DNA of 64,000 bases from Mucilaginibacter sp. OK283 (GTDB taxonomy: Bacteria; Bacteroidota; Bacteroidia; Sphingobacteriales; Sphingobacteriaceae), in contig NZ_FODR01000012.1 of NCBI RefSeq assembly GCF_900110415.1, positions 186,001 to 250,000 of the forward strand. The letters are read 5' to 3'. Below the pieces are notes generated by a model, which saw only the letters and a list, made by a program, of their open reading frames with translations, was not told where the DNA came from and did no database searches. Shown piece after piece: positions 22,846-31,964 of this stretch. Made by a program: the position numbers and the translations under genes. Each line of letters begins with the position of its first letter. Within the stretch, counting starts at the first letter, position 1.

Positions 22846-25473
22846 TTAGGCATTAAACAGCCCGTTCCGCTCCTGCTCCTGGTAGTTTTGAACCGTTTCA
22901 ATGGCATTGTCAACAACATCGCTAAGGGCAGTAATAAAGCTGCCAGGCTTGGCCAGGCTCATGGCGTGTTTAATGGCGTCAATCTCTTTTGATACTACTT
23001 CGCAAGGTTTATTCGGGTCGACAGAAAAAATGCCTTCTTTAAGCAGGTTTAATATATTTTCTTCGGTACGGCCGCGCAGGTGTTTTTCCTGCCGCAGGAT
23101 AATGTAATCAAACATTTCGGCGGCTATTTTGCCAACCTCGCGGATGTCATCGTCGCGCCTGTCGCCCGTGCCGGCAATGATACCGATTTTCAATGGCGAA
23201 TCGATATGCCTTAAAAATTCCTTGATGCCGTTAAAGCCATCAGGGTTATGGGCAAAATCAATCATAAAGCGGAAATCCTTGAAATCAAAAATATTCATGC
23301 GGCCAGGAGTTTGCGCTGCCGATGGAATAAAGGTTTCAAGAGACATTTTGATATCCTCGGTTTTGAAGCCCCACAAGAAAGTAGCCAGCGTGGCCGCCAG
23401 CACATTCTCAATCATAAACGGCACAGTGCCGCCAAACGTTAACGGGATAAGGATAGTACGCTGTACGCGGATTTTCCAATCGCCTTTTTGGATGGTGATA
23501 AAGCCATTCTCGCAAATGGCAGCTATCCCACCTTTGCGGCAATGTGCTTTGATGATGGGATTGTTTTCATTGCGGCTAAAATAGGCTATGTTACAATCGG
23601 CCTTGTTTCCTAAACGCACACAATATTCATTATCGGCATTTAATACACCCCAGCCATCTTTTTTTACCGAGTTTAACACGGTGCCTTTTACCCTTGCCAG
23701 GTCATCCAGCGTATGGATATCGGCCAGGCCAAGGTGATCTGCCTGGATGTTGGTAATTACGCCAATATCGCAAAAGCCAAATCCCAGCCCCGAGCGCAGG
23801 ATGCCGCCGCGGGCGGTTTCCAATACGGCAAAATCAACGGTAGGATCTTTCAGGATAAACTCCGAACTTACCGGTCCGGTAGTATCGCCTTTCAGCATCA
23901 TGGTGTTTTGCACATAAATACCATCAGATGTGGTAAAGCCCACCCGGTGCCCGTTATTTCTTACAATATGCGCTATCAGGCGGGTGGTGGTGGTTTTTCC
24001 ATTAGTACCAGTGATGGCAATAATAGGGATGCGTGCCGACTTGCCCGGAGGGTATAGCATATCCAATACATGGCCGGCGACGTTGCGTGGCAGCCCTTCG
24101 CTTGGTGCAATGTGCATCCGGAAGCCCGGCGCCGCGTTAACCTCCAGTATTACGCCGCCATTTTCGGTAAGTGGCTCGTGCAGGTTTTCGGCCATAATAT
24201 CAATGCCGCAAATATCAAGGCCGATTATTTTAGAGATTCGTTCGCAGATGAAAACGTTTTGGGGGTGTACGTGGTCGGTAACGTCGACAGATGTACCGCC
24301 GGTACTTAAGTTGGCGGTGGATTTTACAAATACTTTTTCGTCTTTAGCCGGTACTGTATCAAGAGTATAGCCCTTTTTTTCAAGCAGGTCGATGGTGTCG
24401 CGATCAATCGAGATCAGTGTCAATACATTCTCGTGCCCGTAGCCACGGCGGGGATCGGCATTTTCCTTGTCTATCAGTTGTTGTATGGTTGATACACCAT
24501 CGCCCATGACATGAGCCGGATCGCGCAGGGCGGCGGCAACCATTTTATTATCAATTACCAGCACACGGAAATCATAACCGGTAATAAAGCGTTCCACAAT
24601 AACCCTTCGCGATATTTTGGCGGCATGCTCATAGGCGGCAATAGCTTCTTCTTCTGTACGGATATTGATAGAAATGCCCCGGCCGTGGTTACCATCCAGC
24701 GGTTTAAATACCAATGGGAAGCCAACCTTGCGAATGGCTTCGGCTACGCCTGCAACAGATGATATAGTGATGCCTTTGGCAACCGGGATAGCCTGCTCCT
24801 GCAGCATGCGCTTGGTTTCATCCTTATTGCTGGCAATATCAACAGCTATGCTGCTGGTTTTCTCGGTCATGGTAGCGCGGAAACGCACCTGGTTTTTGCC
24901 ATAACCTAACTGTACCAGCGATTGATTGTTAAGCCTGATCCAGGGGATATCCCTTGCAATGGCCTCTTCCACAATTGATCCTGTACTTGGCCCTAAACGG
25001 GTATTCTCGCGGATTTCGCGCATCTCCTGTATATCGGCTTCCAGGTTATAGTCTTCGCCTTTTATCAGGGCCTCAGCAATCCGCACGGCCGATTCTGCCG
25101 CAAAGGCGCCCACCTTCTCTTCAATATAAGCAAAAACAACATTGTAAACGCCTTTGGTTTTAGTTTCACGGGTACGGCCAAAGCCTGTATCCATGCCGGC
25201 AAGGGTTTGTATTTCAAGCGCTATGTGCTCAATAACGTGCCCCATCCAGGTGCCGGCAATAACCCGCTGAAAAAAGCCGCCGGGTACTCCGGGCGAACAG
25301 CGGTGTGCGTATAACGAGGGAAGTAGTTTTTCTAAACGCTCATAAAAGCCATCAATCTCGTTAGTTGGCTTATGTTCCATTTCCTGCAGGTCAAGCCGCA
25401 TCTGTATTAACTTTTTGCGGTTTATGCTCCAGATGTTCGGGCCGCGCAACACTTGTATATTCTCAATCTTCAT
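22846..25473 (-). CDS. cphA: Cyanophycin synthetase
   Basis: Makes the storage polymer multi-L-arginyl-poly-L-aspartate using ATP. The protein is 875 residues, the standard CphA1 length. Order of domains: an N-terminal domain (1-160) with RCSPGVPGGFFQRV, an ATP-grasp domain (about 215-480) with FKPLDGNHGRGISI, and a Mur-ligase-like domain (about 485-875) with TGTNGKTTTTRL, DFAHNPDGF and GTGDRRDDDI. The divergent plus-strand cyanophycinase and isoaspartyl peptidase make a complete synthesis and breakdown set. Confidence 0.95.
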   Translation of the reverse strand: MKIENIQVLRGPNIWSINRKKLIQMRLDLQEMEHKPTNEIDGFYERLEKLLPSLYAHRCSPGVPGGFFQRVIAGTWMGHVIEHIALEIQTLAGMDTGFGRTRETKTKGVYNVVFAYIEEKVGAFAAESAVRIAEALIKGEDYNLEADIQEMREIRENTRLGPSTGSIVEEAIARDIPWIRLNNQSLVQLGYGKNQVRFRATMTEKTSSIAVDIASNKDETKRMLQEQAIPVAKGITISSVAGVAEAIRKVGFPLVFKPLDGNHGRGISINIRTEEEAIAAYEHAAKISRRVIVERFITGYDFRVLVIDNKMVAAALRDPAHVMGDGVSTIQQLIDKENADPRRGYGHENVLTLISIDRDTIDLLEKKGYTLDTVPAKDEKVFVKSTANLSTGGTSVDVTDHVHPQNVFICERISKIIGLDICGIDIMAENLHEPLTENGGVILEVNAAPGFRMHIAPSEGLPRNVAGHVLDMLYPPGKSARIPIIAITGTNGKTTTTRLIAHIVRNNGHRVGFTTSDGIYVQNTMMLKGDTTGPVSSEFILKDPTVDFAVLETARGGILRSGLGFGFCDIGVITNIQADHLGLADIHTLDDLARVKGTVLNSVKKDGWGVLNADNEYCVRLGNKADCNIAYFSRNENNPIIKAHCRKGGIAAICENGFITIQKGDWKIRVQRTILIPLTFGGTVPFMIENVLAATLATFLWGFKTEDIKMSLETFIPSAAQTPGRMNIFDFKDFRFMIDFAHNPDGFNGIKEFLRHIDSPLKIGIIAGTGDRRDDDIREVGKIAAEMFDYIILRQEKHLRGRTEENILNLLKEGIFSVDPNKPCEVVSKEIDAIKHAMSLAKPGSFITALSDVVDNAIETVQNYQEQERNGLFNA

Positions 25474-25622
25474 AGGCTTGTTACAAAATTCTTTAAGGGC
25501 TTAATTTCTTTAAAACTATAAAACTTAATAGTGTAAATAAAACATTTAAGGCTAAAAAGGCATTATTTGTTTATAACAGACTGAGTTTTTGGTTCATTTT
25601 ATCGTAATTTGTGGTTTTATTA

Positions 25623-25712
25623 GTTGATTGGGTTGGATTAGGTTGATTGAGAGAGTGGTTGCTTTTGTTTTTGGGCAAACTAAACTAATCAACCTAATCC
25701 AACCCAATCAAC
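25623..25712. repeat. Perfect 26-bp inverted repeat upstream of cyanophycinase
   Basis: Arms at 25623-25648 and 25687-25712 are perfect complements, built from GTTGATTGGGTTGGATTAGG-type words, with a 38-base loop. The right arm ends 16 bases before the cyanophycinase start codon. Related words form the imperfect inverted repeat at 4219-4370, so this is probably a dispersed repeat and not a dedicated operator. Confidence 0.7.
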
Positions 25713-25728
25713 GCAAAACTTAAAAGAA

Positions 25729-26649
25729 ATGATTGTCCCGAAAGGAAAACTAATTATTATAGGCGGCGCGGTTGATATGGGTAGTAACGTAACCATACAG
25801 GAACACATTTTACAGCCTGATTATATTAAATTTTTTGAACAGGGCATTTTAAAGCGGATCATTACCGAATCGGCAAAGCACAATGGCTCATTAATTGAAG
25901 TGATTACCACTGCATCGCAAATTCCGGAGTTGGTGGGCGAAGAATATGTTAAAGCATTTGGGCAGCTTAATGTTACCCATGTTAATGTATTGCACATTAA
26001 AAGCCGGGAAGATGCCGCAAAAAAAGAATATTTAGACCGCATCCGCAAAGCAGATGTAGTTATGTTTAGCGGGGGCGACCAATTGAGGCTGACCGCGATT
26101 TTTGGAGGTACTGAGTTTTTACAGATCCTAAAAAAGAGATATCAGTTTGAAGATTTTGTAATAGCAGGTACCTCGGCCGGCGCAGCTGCTGCATCAACCC
26201 ACATGATTTACCGTGGGCAAAGTAACGAAGCGCTCATTAAGGGAGAGGTACAGATAACAGCGGGATTGGGTTTTGTTGATTCTGTTATTGTTGATACACA
26301 CTTTGTGCAACGTGGCCGCATTGGTAGATTAATGTACGCCGTAGCAACAAACCCCGGCATTTTGGGTATCGGCCTGGGCGAAGATGCCGGCTTGCTGATA
26401 ACCGAAGGCAGTGTAATGGAGGCCATCGGTTCGGGGCTGATTATTTTGGTTGATGGCAGGAATATTGTAGCAACCAATATTTATGATGTAGAAATTGGCT
26501 CACCGGTTTCTATCGAAAATTTAAAGGTACATGTTATGTCTATCTACGATAAATATGATTTGGCAGCGCATCGTTTAATGATAAAAAAGACAGTTAAGGT
26601 TGAAGAGGGCGTGTTCATAAACGCGCCCGACAGCGATCTTTTGCAATAG
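25729..26649 (+). CDS. cphB: Cyanophycinase
   Basis: An S51-family serine exopeptidase that releases beta-Asp-Arg dipeptides from cyanophycin. The protein is 306 residues and intracellular (no signal peptide). The nucleophile Ser149 lies in AGTSAGAAA. KLIIIGGAVDMG, MFSGGDQLRL and DTHFVQRGRIGRL are further family marks, the last holding the catalytic-site His. The cyanophycin synthetase gene is divergent, and the isoaspartyl peptidase follows after a 156-base repeat-filled gap. Confidence 0.93.
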   Translation: MIVPKGKLIIIGGAVDMGSNVTIQEHILQPDYIKFFEQGILKRIITESAKHNGSLIEVITTASQIPELVGEEYVKAFGQLNVTHVNVLHIKSREDAAKKEYLDRIRKADVVMFSGGDQLRLTAIFGGTEFLQILKKRYQFEDFVIAGTSAGAAAASTHMIYRGQSNEALIKGEVQITAGLGFVDSVIVDTHFVQRGRIGRLMYAVATNPGILGIGLGEDAGLLITEGSVMEAIGSGLIILVDGRNIVATNIYDVEIGSPVSIENLKVHVMSIYDKYDLAAHRLMIKKTVKVEEGVFINAPDSDLLQ

Positions 26650-26655
26650 GCCCCA

Positions 26656-26786
26656 CCTAAATCCTCCCCGGTAGGGAGGACTTGAAGAAAATGGGGCATA
26701 ACGGTTAAAGATAAAATTTCTGTAATTATGCAGGAACAGAAAAAAGGCCTAATTTAAAGTCTCCCCTACCGGGGGAGATTTAGAGG
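26656..26786. repeat. Paired C/G-rich repeats forming a long inverted repeat
   Basis: The segment at 26656-26683 (CCTAAATCCTCCCCGGTAGG-type) is complementary to 26757-26786, and each half is itself a short palindrome. It separates cphB from the isoaspartyl peptidase gene. Same repeat family as 6898-6926, 42564-42635 and 48281-48316. Confidence 0.55.
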
Positions 26787-26805
26787 GGGCTGAGGGGGCT
26801 ATGAA

Positions 26806-27648
26806 ATGAAGATCATTATCCATGGCGGTTTTTTTAGCGAATCGCAAACTAACCAGGAAGTAAAACAGGCCAAGCAACAGGCTTTAAAAGATATTGTGCA
26901 GGCCGGTCATAAATACCTGTTAAGCCATACCGCGTTGGAAACCGTTGTTTATACCGTTAGACTGCTGGAAGATTGCGATTTGTTTAACGCCGGTACCGGA
27001 TCGCAGATTCAGAGCGATGGCAAAATCCGTTTAAGCGCATCGTTAATGGACGGAAAAACGCAGAAATTTTCGGGCGTTATTAATATCGAAGATGTAAAAA
27101 ACCCCATTTGCATAGCCGAAAAATTAATGGCTTTTGATGATCGTGTTTTGAGCGGCAAAGGTGCCAAGGAGTTTGCCACCAATAATGGCGTAACTTATTA
27201 CAATCCCGAAACACCACAGCGCAGGCATGAGTATGAGAAAAAGCTGAGCGACTCCATCAGGTTGGGGACCGTTGGCTGCGTAGCGCTCGACCTTTATGGC
27301 AACCTTGCGGCGGCAACATCAACAGGGGGGAAAGGCTTTGAAATGCCTGGCCGGGTGAGCGATTCGGCTACTACAGCGGGCAATTACGCCAATGGTTTTG
27401 CAGCAGTATCCTGCACAGGTGTTGGCGAAGACATTGTGAGTGGCTCGGTAGCCTCAAAGATTGTTACGCGGGTTACTGATGGTTTGCCAATTTCGGTTGC
27501 TGCCGAGAAAACGTTAGATGAAATGAAGCCCTACGATGGTTTTGCCGGCATTATCGGTATTTCGGCAGATGGCCATATTTATCACGCTGATACCCATCCC
27601 TATATGGTTTGGGCGCTGCATGACGATGATGTCGAGGTTTTTGATTAA
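26806..27648 (+). CDS. Isoaspartyl peptidase/L-asparaginase (Ntn hydrolase)
   Basis: The 280-residue plant-type asparaginase (T2 family) is self-cleaved to expose the nucleophile Thr155 in RLGTVGCVALD. Substrate-loop features are IHGGFF at the N-terminus, FNAGTGSQI, STGGKGFEMPGRVSDSA and CTGVGED. It splits beta-aspartyl dipeptides. Beside cphB it most likely finishes cyanophycin breakdown to Asp and Arg; this role is inferred from position. The ATG at 26801 is followed at once by a stop, so 26806 is the start. Confidence 0.9.
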   Translation: MKIIIHGGFFSESQTNQEVKQAKQQALKDIVQAGHKYLLSHTALETVVYTVRLLEDCDLFNAGTGSQIQSDGKIRLSASLMDGKTQKFSGVINIEDVKNPICIAEKLMAFDDRVLSGKGAKEFATNNGVTYYNPETPQRRHEYEKKLSDSIRLGTVGCVALDLYGNLAAATSTGGKGFEMPGRVSDSATTAGNYANGFAAVSCTGVGEDIVSGSVASKIVTRVTDGLPISVAAEKTLDEMKPYDGFAGIIGISADGHIYHADTHPYMVWALHDDDVEVFD

Positions 27649-27662
27649 CGTTCAGCCTGCTT

Positions 27663-28019
27663 TTATACTCCGCCCGAAGTATCCTCTCCAAAATGGATAA
27701 TATTACCGTTGTTATCCAGAATGCTAAACTGGCGCCTTTTCCAGGGCATGTTTTTAAGCTTGCCGTTGGGGTGAACTACGCCTTGAGGCGTATATTCTGC
27801 ATATAGCATGTCAACCTCAGTCACATTGATGTAACAACCGGTATTTTTAGGAACTTCAGGATCATCGGTAGGCCAAAGGTGAATGGTGATTTCGTCCCGG
27901 TTAAAAATAACATAGCCATCCCAGTTAGCCACCAATATAAAGTTTAGCTTTTCGGTATAAAATTGTATGGTTTCTGCGGCATTCAGTGATGCCAGGATGG
28001 GGATGGCTTTTTGTAACAT
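27663..28019 (-). CDS. VOC/glyoxalase-like, bleomycin-resistance-type protein
   Basis: The 118-residue protein has the VOC beta-alpha-beta-beta-beta fold. The markers are AIPILASLNAAETIQFYTEKL, DEITIHLWPTDDPEVPKN and RQFSILDNNGNIIHFGE. Proteins of this kind either bind bleomycin-type drugs without metal or carry out metal-dependent lyase or dioxygenase reactions; which applies cannot be told. It converges on the isoaspartyl peptidase gene with a 14-base gap. Confidence 0.85.
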   Translation of the reverse strand: MLQKAIPILASLNAAETIQFYTEKLNFILVANWDGYVIFNRDEITIHLWPTDDPEVPKNTGCYINVTEVDMLYAEYTPQGVVHPNGKLKNMPWKRRQFSILDNNGNIIHFGEDTSGGV

Positions 28020-28127
28020 GGCTTAAAAATTGACTTAATTCAGGAGAAAAACTCAAATATACCTCAAAAAATTTTGCATGTAACAACTTTGTTAAAGCGT
28101 GGCTACGTTTTTTTGTTGATTAATAAA

Positions 28128-28135
28128 TAGGTTTG
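28128..28135 (+). promoter_or_regulatory. Candidate -7 element of the M28 peptidase gene
   Basis: TAGGTTTG matches TAnnTTTG, 29 bases before the start codon. A TTTG lies only 12 bases upstream, so the -33 element is not well placed. Confidence 0.35.
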
Positions 28136-28164
28136 TTATTAACTGATCTTATTAATTATTAACT

Positions 28165-29733
28165 ATGAAACTAAAACTACTTTTTTCATGCCTGCTTTCT
28201 GCGGGCATAGGCGCACAGCTGTCCGCGCAGGAAACCGTTGACCCTGTAATGGTTCAAAAAATCCGCGAAGAGGGTCTTAACCATTCTAAAGTAATGGAAA
28301 CCGCCTTTTACTTAACAGATGTCTCCGGTCCGCGCCTGTCGGGTTCGCCAGGTTTAAAAAGGGCTCAGAACTGGGCTGTTGAACAATTGAAAACCTGGGG
28401 TATAGCCAACGCCAAATTGGAATCATGGGGTAAATTTGGTAAAGGCTGGGAAGTTCAAAAAAACTATGCAGCTATTACAGTTCCCTACTATCATGCCATT
28501 ATAGCCATCCCTAAAGCCTGGACACCAGGTACGGGTGGTTTGATAAAAGGCGATATAATGGTATTAAAGGCAGATTCAGCCGCCGAGCTGGAAAAATACA
28601 AAGGCAAGTTGGCCGGTAAAATTGTGATATTTGACACCAAACCACTTACCGAACGTACATTTAAATCAGATGCTGCCCGTTACACCGATGAAGAGCTTGA
28701 TAAAATGGAAAAAGCTACCATGGCGCCCACCCGCCAGCGTACGGCATTTGATCCAAACTCGCCGCAGTTTGCAGCAATGCGTAAACAGCGGGCGTTCAGG
28801 ACCATGTTAGGGACATTTTTGCAGGACGAGAAGGTTGCCCTGGTACTTAGCCAGGCCCGCGGCACCGATGGTACCGTATTTACCACCAACGGTGCATCAT
28901 ATGCAGATACCGCAAAAGCCGTTGCGCCCGAACTGGAAACCAGCAGCGAGGATTTTCAACGTATTTTACGCCTTGTAAATGCAGGTAAACCAGTACAACT
29001 TGAAGCTGATATTAAAACCCAATTTTTTACCGATGACCTGCAAGGTTACGACGTAGTTGGCGAGATACCTGGTACCGACAAAAAGTTGAAAGACCAGGTA
29101 GTAATGATAGGTGGCCACCTGGATTCATGGCACGCCGGGACAGGCGCAACAGATAATGCGGCAGGCAGCGCGGTAATGCTGGAAGCTATGCGGATATTAA
29201 AAGCTATCGGCTTTAAGCCAAAACGCACCATCCGTATAGCCTTATGGAGTTCGGAGGAGCAGGGGCTGTTTGGCTCACGGGGATATGTGCTTAACCACTT
29301 TGGCGATCCTAAAACCATGGAACTGAAGCCGGAGCAGGCCAAACTATCGGCCTATTACAACCTTGATAACGGTACAGGCAAAATACGCGGTATCTATTTA
29401 CAGGGCGACTCAGCCGCCGGGCCCATATTTAAGGCATACCTGGAGCCGTTTAAAGACCTGGGCGCCACTACAGTTACCGTTGGCAACACAGGCGGTACCG
29501 ATCACCAATCGTTTGATGCTGTTGGTATTCCGGGCTTCCAGTTTATACAGGATGCTATTGACTACGGCTCGCGCACCCACCACAGCAACCAGGATACTTA
29601 CGACCGCCTGATTGAAGATGACCTGAAACAAGCCGCTACCATCATAGCATCATTTGTGTACAACACCAGCCAGCGCCAGGAAATGATACCACGCAAGGAA
29701 CTCCCTAAGCCGCAACCGGCAAGAGGATTTTAG
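28165..29733 (+). CDS. Secreted M28 family zinc aminopeptidase
   Basis: The protein is 522 residues with a signal peptide (cleaved after LSAQ, near residue 22). A protease-associated-like insert lies in the first half. The two-zinc catalytic site is in the C-terminal half: GGHLDSWHAGTGATDNAAGS, SSEEQGLFGSRGY with the catalytic Glu pair, LDNGTGK, and TDHQSFDAVGIPGF with a zinc His. It removes N-terminal residues from peptides in the periplasm or outside the cell. It stands alone, with a hairpin after it. Confidence 0.92.
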   Translation: MKLKLLFSCLLSAGIGAQLSAQETVDPVMVQKIREEGLNHSKVMETAFYLTDVSGPRLSGSPGLKRAQNWAVEQLKTWGIANAKLESWGKFGKGWEVQKNYAAITVPYYHAIIAIPKAWTPGTGGLIKGDIMVLKADSAAELEKYKGKLAGKIVIFDTKPLTERTFKSDAARYTDEELDKMEKATMAPTRQRTAFDPNSPQFAAMRKQRAFRTMLGTFLQDEKVALVLSQARGTDGTVFTTNGASYADTAKAVAPELETSSEDFQRILRLVNAGKPVQLEADIKTQFFTDDLQGYDVVGEIPGTDKKLKDQVVMIGGHLDSWHAGTGATDNAAGSAVMLEAMRILKAIGFKPKRTIRIALWSSEEQGLFGSRGYVLNHFGDPKTMELKPEQAKLSAYYNLDNGTGKIRGIYLQGDSAAGPIFKAYLEPFKDLGATTVTVGNTGGTDHQSFDAVGIPGFQFIQDAIDYGSRTHHSNQDTYDRLIEDDLKQAATIIASFVYNTSQRQEMIPRKELPKPQPARGF

Positions 29734-29749
29734 CAGATAGATATTTTTT

Positions 29750-29810
29750 AAAAGCCCCCGGCACTGCTGTTCGGTTTTGGTAGGGGATGGACGGGGTGTT
29801 CGGGGCTTTT
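29750..29810 (+). terminator. Possible terminator after the M28 peptidase
   Basis: Nine-base arms AAAAGCCCC (29750-29758) and GGGGCTTTT (29802-29810) enclose a 43-base G-rich loop. The long loop makes it a weak call. Confidence 0.4.
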
Positions 29811-29959
29811 AGTGTAATGTTTTGTTTTTCAGATAGTTAAGTGTTCGGATGTAATAAGCGCTAAAAATTACATTAGCTCATTATCAGCAACTTAACTCTT
29901 TTTTGGTGTTCGGGGTGTATGGTGTGGCGAACATGGTTTGTTGCGAGTATTAGAGTGCT

Positions 29960-30199
29960 TTAGGTTAGGTTGGTAACCTTTTCTACCACTTTGTCTTTCA
30001 GGTTGTTAATGGCTTTGGTGCCTGCGGGTACTTTTTCTTTGACGGTTCGCCAGCTTTTATCCAGGTTGTCGGTTATTTTGCCACGCAAATCGGCGGTATC
30101 ATCGGCAAGCAGCAGGTAGACAATGGCTCCGGCAGCGGCTAATCCGATAACTACAGGGACCAGCACATTATTTTTTTGGGTTTTGAATGGGTTTTTCAT
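29960..30199 (-). CDS. YtxH-like small membrane protein
   Basis: The 79-residue protein has one N-terminal membrane helix (VLVPVVIGLAAAGAIVYLLL) and an amphipathic basic tail with DDTADLRGKITDNL and INNLKDKVVEKV. This layout fits YtxH/general-stress-type proteins, whose function is unknown. It is monocistronic and lies beside a 1.4-kb gene-free stretch. Confidence 0.7.
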   Translation of the reverse strand: MKNPFKTQKNNVLVPVVIGLAAAGAIVYLLLADDTADLRGKITDNLDKSWRTVKEKVPAGTKAINNLKDKVVEKVTNLT

Positions 30200-30959
30200 A
30201 GCATTTTATCCGGTATGGTGTATGTGTTGGCAACAATACGCAGCGCTGAATGTTTTATTTTAATTAAAAAGCAAGGCCATTTCGCTGTTTTTTTATAGAA
30301 ACAAGTATAAAAAGCATAATTATTAATTAGAAAATTAACCCAAACGACAACCCTTCAAAATCAAAAGCCAATTAGCGGCACAGCCCCCAAAGCCCAATCC
30401 GTGGTGACTTTGGCCCCCCTTACCTATAGCAATTGTTGTATGGCGGCTAACACCAAAATGTAACAGCGCGGTAATCCCAACCAGGGCCGGTACTTGCGTT
30501 ATACCCGCCGACAAAAACACTGCAATTATTTGCAGGCAAATGATAACAAATCATCAATTTATATTCGATAAAGTTTAAAAAAAGCGCCGGTTTTTGAAAA
30601 AAAGTACAGGTGTGTGCCAACAGGGATACTACCTGTCGACGCTTACTTTTGCGCTGCGAACCCTTGTCAGCCCCCGCTCCGAACACCGCCGGTTACTTTC
30701 TGTACCCTTACGGGCTCCTAAAAAATGGGAGGGTAAGGGTATTGTTTGGATATGGTATCCGGGTTTCTGATGGGCGCCGCACCGAAGCCCGCCCTGCCAA
30801 CCGGCTTGTGTTCCCCCGGAGCAATTTTCAGGCGCTTTTTGCTAAAATGTTTTAGCAGATCAGTGCAACGCCGGGTTGGTTCAATTGTTACCGCCATCAA
30901 TTTACCGGCACCGGCAATATGATCTGCCCGCCCGAAATTCTGGTTTTATGCACCATCGG

Positions 30960-31105
30960 TGCTACCCGTTTGTAGCAACAACATACCACCACGTTTTTTT
31001 GCCCCGTAGCGGGCTACCTTCCAACATGCGGGTAACCTACAGAGGGGTACAGGTAGCACCTACGGCGCACAAATCATTTTGTTATCGGGGCTACAAACGG
31101 GTAGC
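30960..31105. repeat. 16-bp inverted repeat with flanking partial copies
   Basis: GCTACCCGTTTGTAGC near 30960 and its perfect complement near 31090 flank about 115 bases. GTAGCACCTACGGCGC and GTAGCGCCTATGGCGC are related direct copies inside and just past it. This looks like a Bacteroidetes-type dispersed repeat. Confidence 0.55.
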
Positions 31106-31340
31106 GCCTATGGCGCAAGCTGCGAAGGAGGGGCAATATGCAAACACTGCCCTACCACCTAACAAGCTTACCCCATAGGTGTTCGGAAGAAATAAAAAAG
31201 CGGGGAATGTGCGATTCCTTCCTTGGGGAAGGGGGAGGTAGGGGTTAAATCAGGCGTTCAGGTGCAAGTTTTAGTCGCGCGGTGAAACCCCTCCCTGCTT
31301 TTGCGCACATTGCCAGCCGCACCCCTCCCGTGGTGCTACT

Positions 31341-31562
31341 GTGTGTACACATGTTTTGGAAACTTATCAATAAATAGAAAAATGTCATTACGAACGAACT
31401 GGGGTGGACTTTGAGCGTTGGCGAGAGGAGAAACGATCTCTTGAGCGTAGCGAAAAATCTTAAACGCCCTGCAATTCGATAGGCTTTTGGGGATGCAAGG
31501 CGAAGATTTCTCCTCGTACCTCGTTCGTGACATTTTCTTTTGTTTTAAAGATGTGTACACAC
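31341..31562. repeat. 222-bp palindromic intergenic element
   Basis: The ends are perfect 12-bp inverted repeats (GTGTGTACACAT at 31341-31352 and its complement at 31551-31562). Inner parts also pair: GAAAAATGTCATTACGAACG near 31377 with TCGTTCGTGACATTTTC near 31521, and GAGGAGAAACGATCT with AGATTTCTCCTC. It has no coding capacity and resembles a MITE-like element. Confidence 0.6.
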
Positions 31563-31612
31563 GGTAGCCCGTGGTGAGGGAATTAAAAAAGTGTTCCGAA
31601 CAGCTAACAACC

Positions 31613-31912
31613 CTACCCCAGCAAAGCCAGAAAACCGGCCAGCGTGACGGCCATATCCGCCGGCTGGCTGGTGCAGGCCACATTTTCGAACTCGTGCCAG
31701 GTGGGGTCGATGGTGGTATCGAACGTTGGGGGGCGCAAATCGGGCAGGTGCCAGTGGTGGTGGTAAAACCAGGTTTGGTCGATCAGTTTGGATTGGATGA
31801 GGGCGGCGAGTTCCTGAATGCCCACATAGCCCGGGTTGGCAAACACTACCGAACCGTATTTTTTATAGTTGCCGCCATCGCGGTACAGGTAGTTGAATTG
31901 GATGTTTGCCAT
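31613..31912 (-). CDS. Unknown small protein A of a two-gene module
   Basis: The 99-residue protein starts at 31912 (MANIQFNYLYRDGGNYKKYG); the frame opens at 32023 but the upstream part overlaps the partner gene. Visible features are a beta-rich start, an aromatic/His-rich centre (QTWFYHHHWHLPDLRP) and FDTTIDPTWHEFENVA. I recall similar uncharacterised Bacteroidetes proteins but know no function. It lies 52 bases after the 80-residue gene on the same strand and is probably co-expressed. A toxin-antitoxin or immunity role is possible but unproven. Confidence 0.6.
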   Translation of the reverse strand: MANIQFNYLYRDGGNYKKYGSVVFANPGYVGIQELAALIQSKLIDQTWFYHHHWHLPDLRPPTFDTTIDPTWHEFENVACTSQPADMAVTLAGFLALLG

Positions 31913-31964
31913 GCGGCAATTTAGGCCGATGACTTTGATTGGGCAATCGGAGATAAGTGAACTT

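Larger units (their letters stand above)
30200..31612. other. Gene-free region of inverted and palindromic repeats
   Basis: About 1.4 kb with no frame that reads like a protein. Short frames on both strands have odd composition and no recognisable family. It holds an inverted repeat at 30960-31105 and a palindromic element at 31341-31562. It forms the left flank of the accessory island. Confidence 0.65.

Noticed and set aside
30335..31178. Several short open frames on both strands
   Set aside because: They lie over repeats, overlap each other and show no family features or plausible starts.
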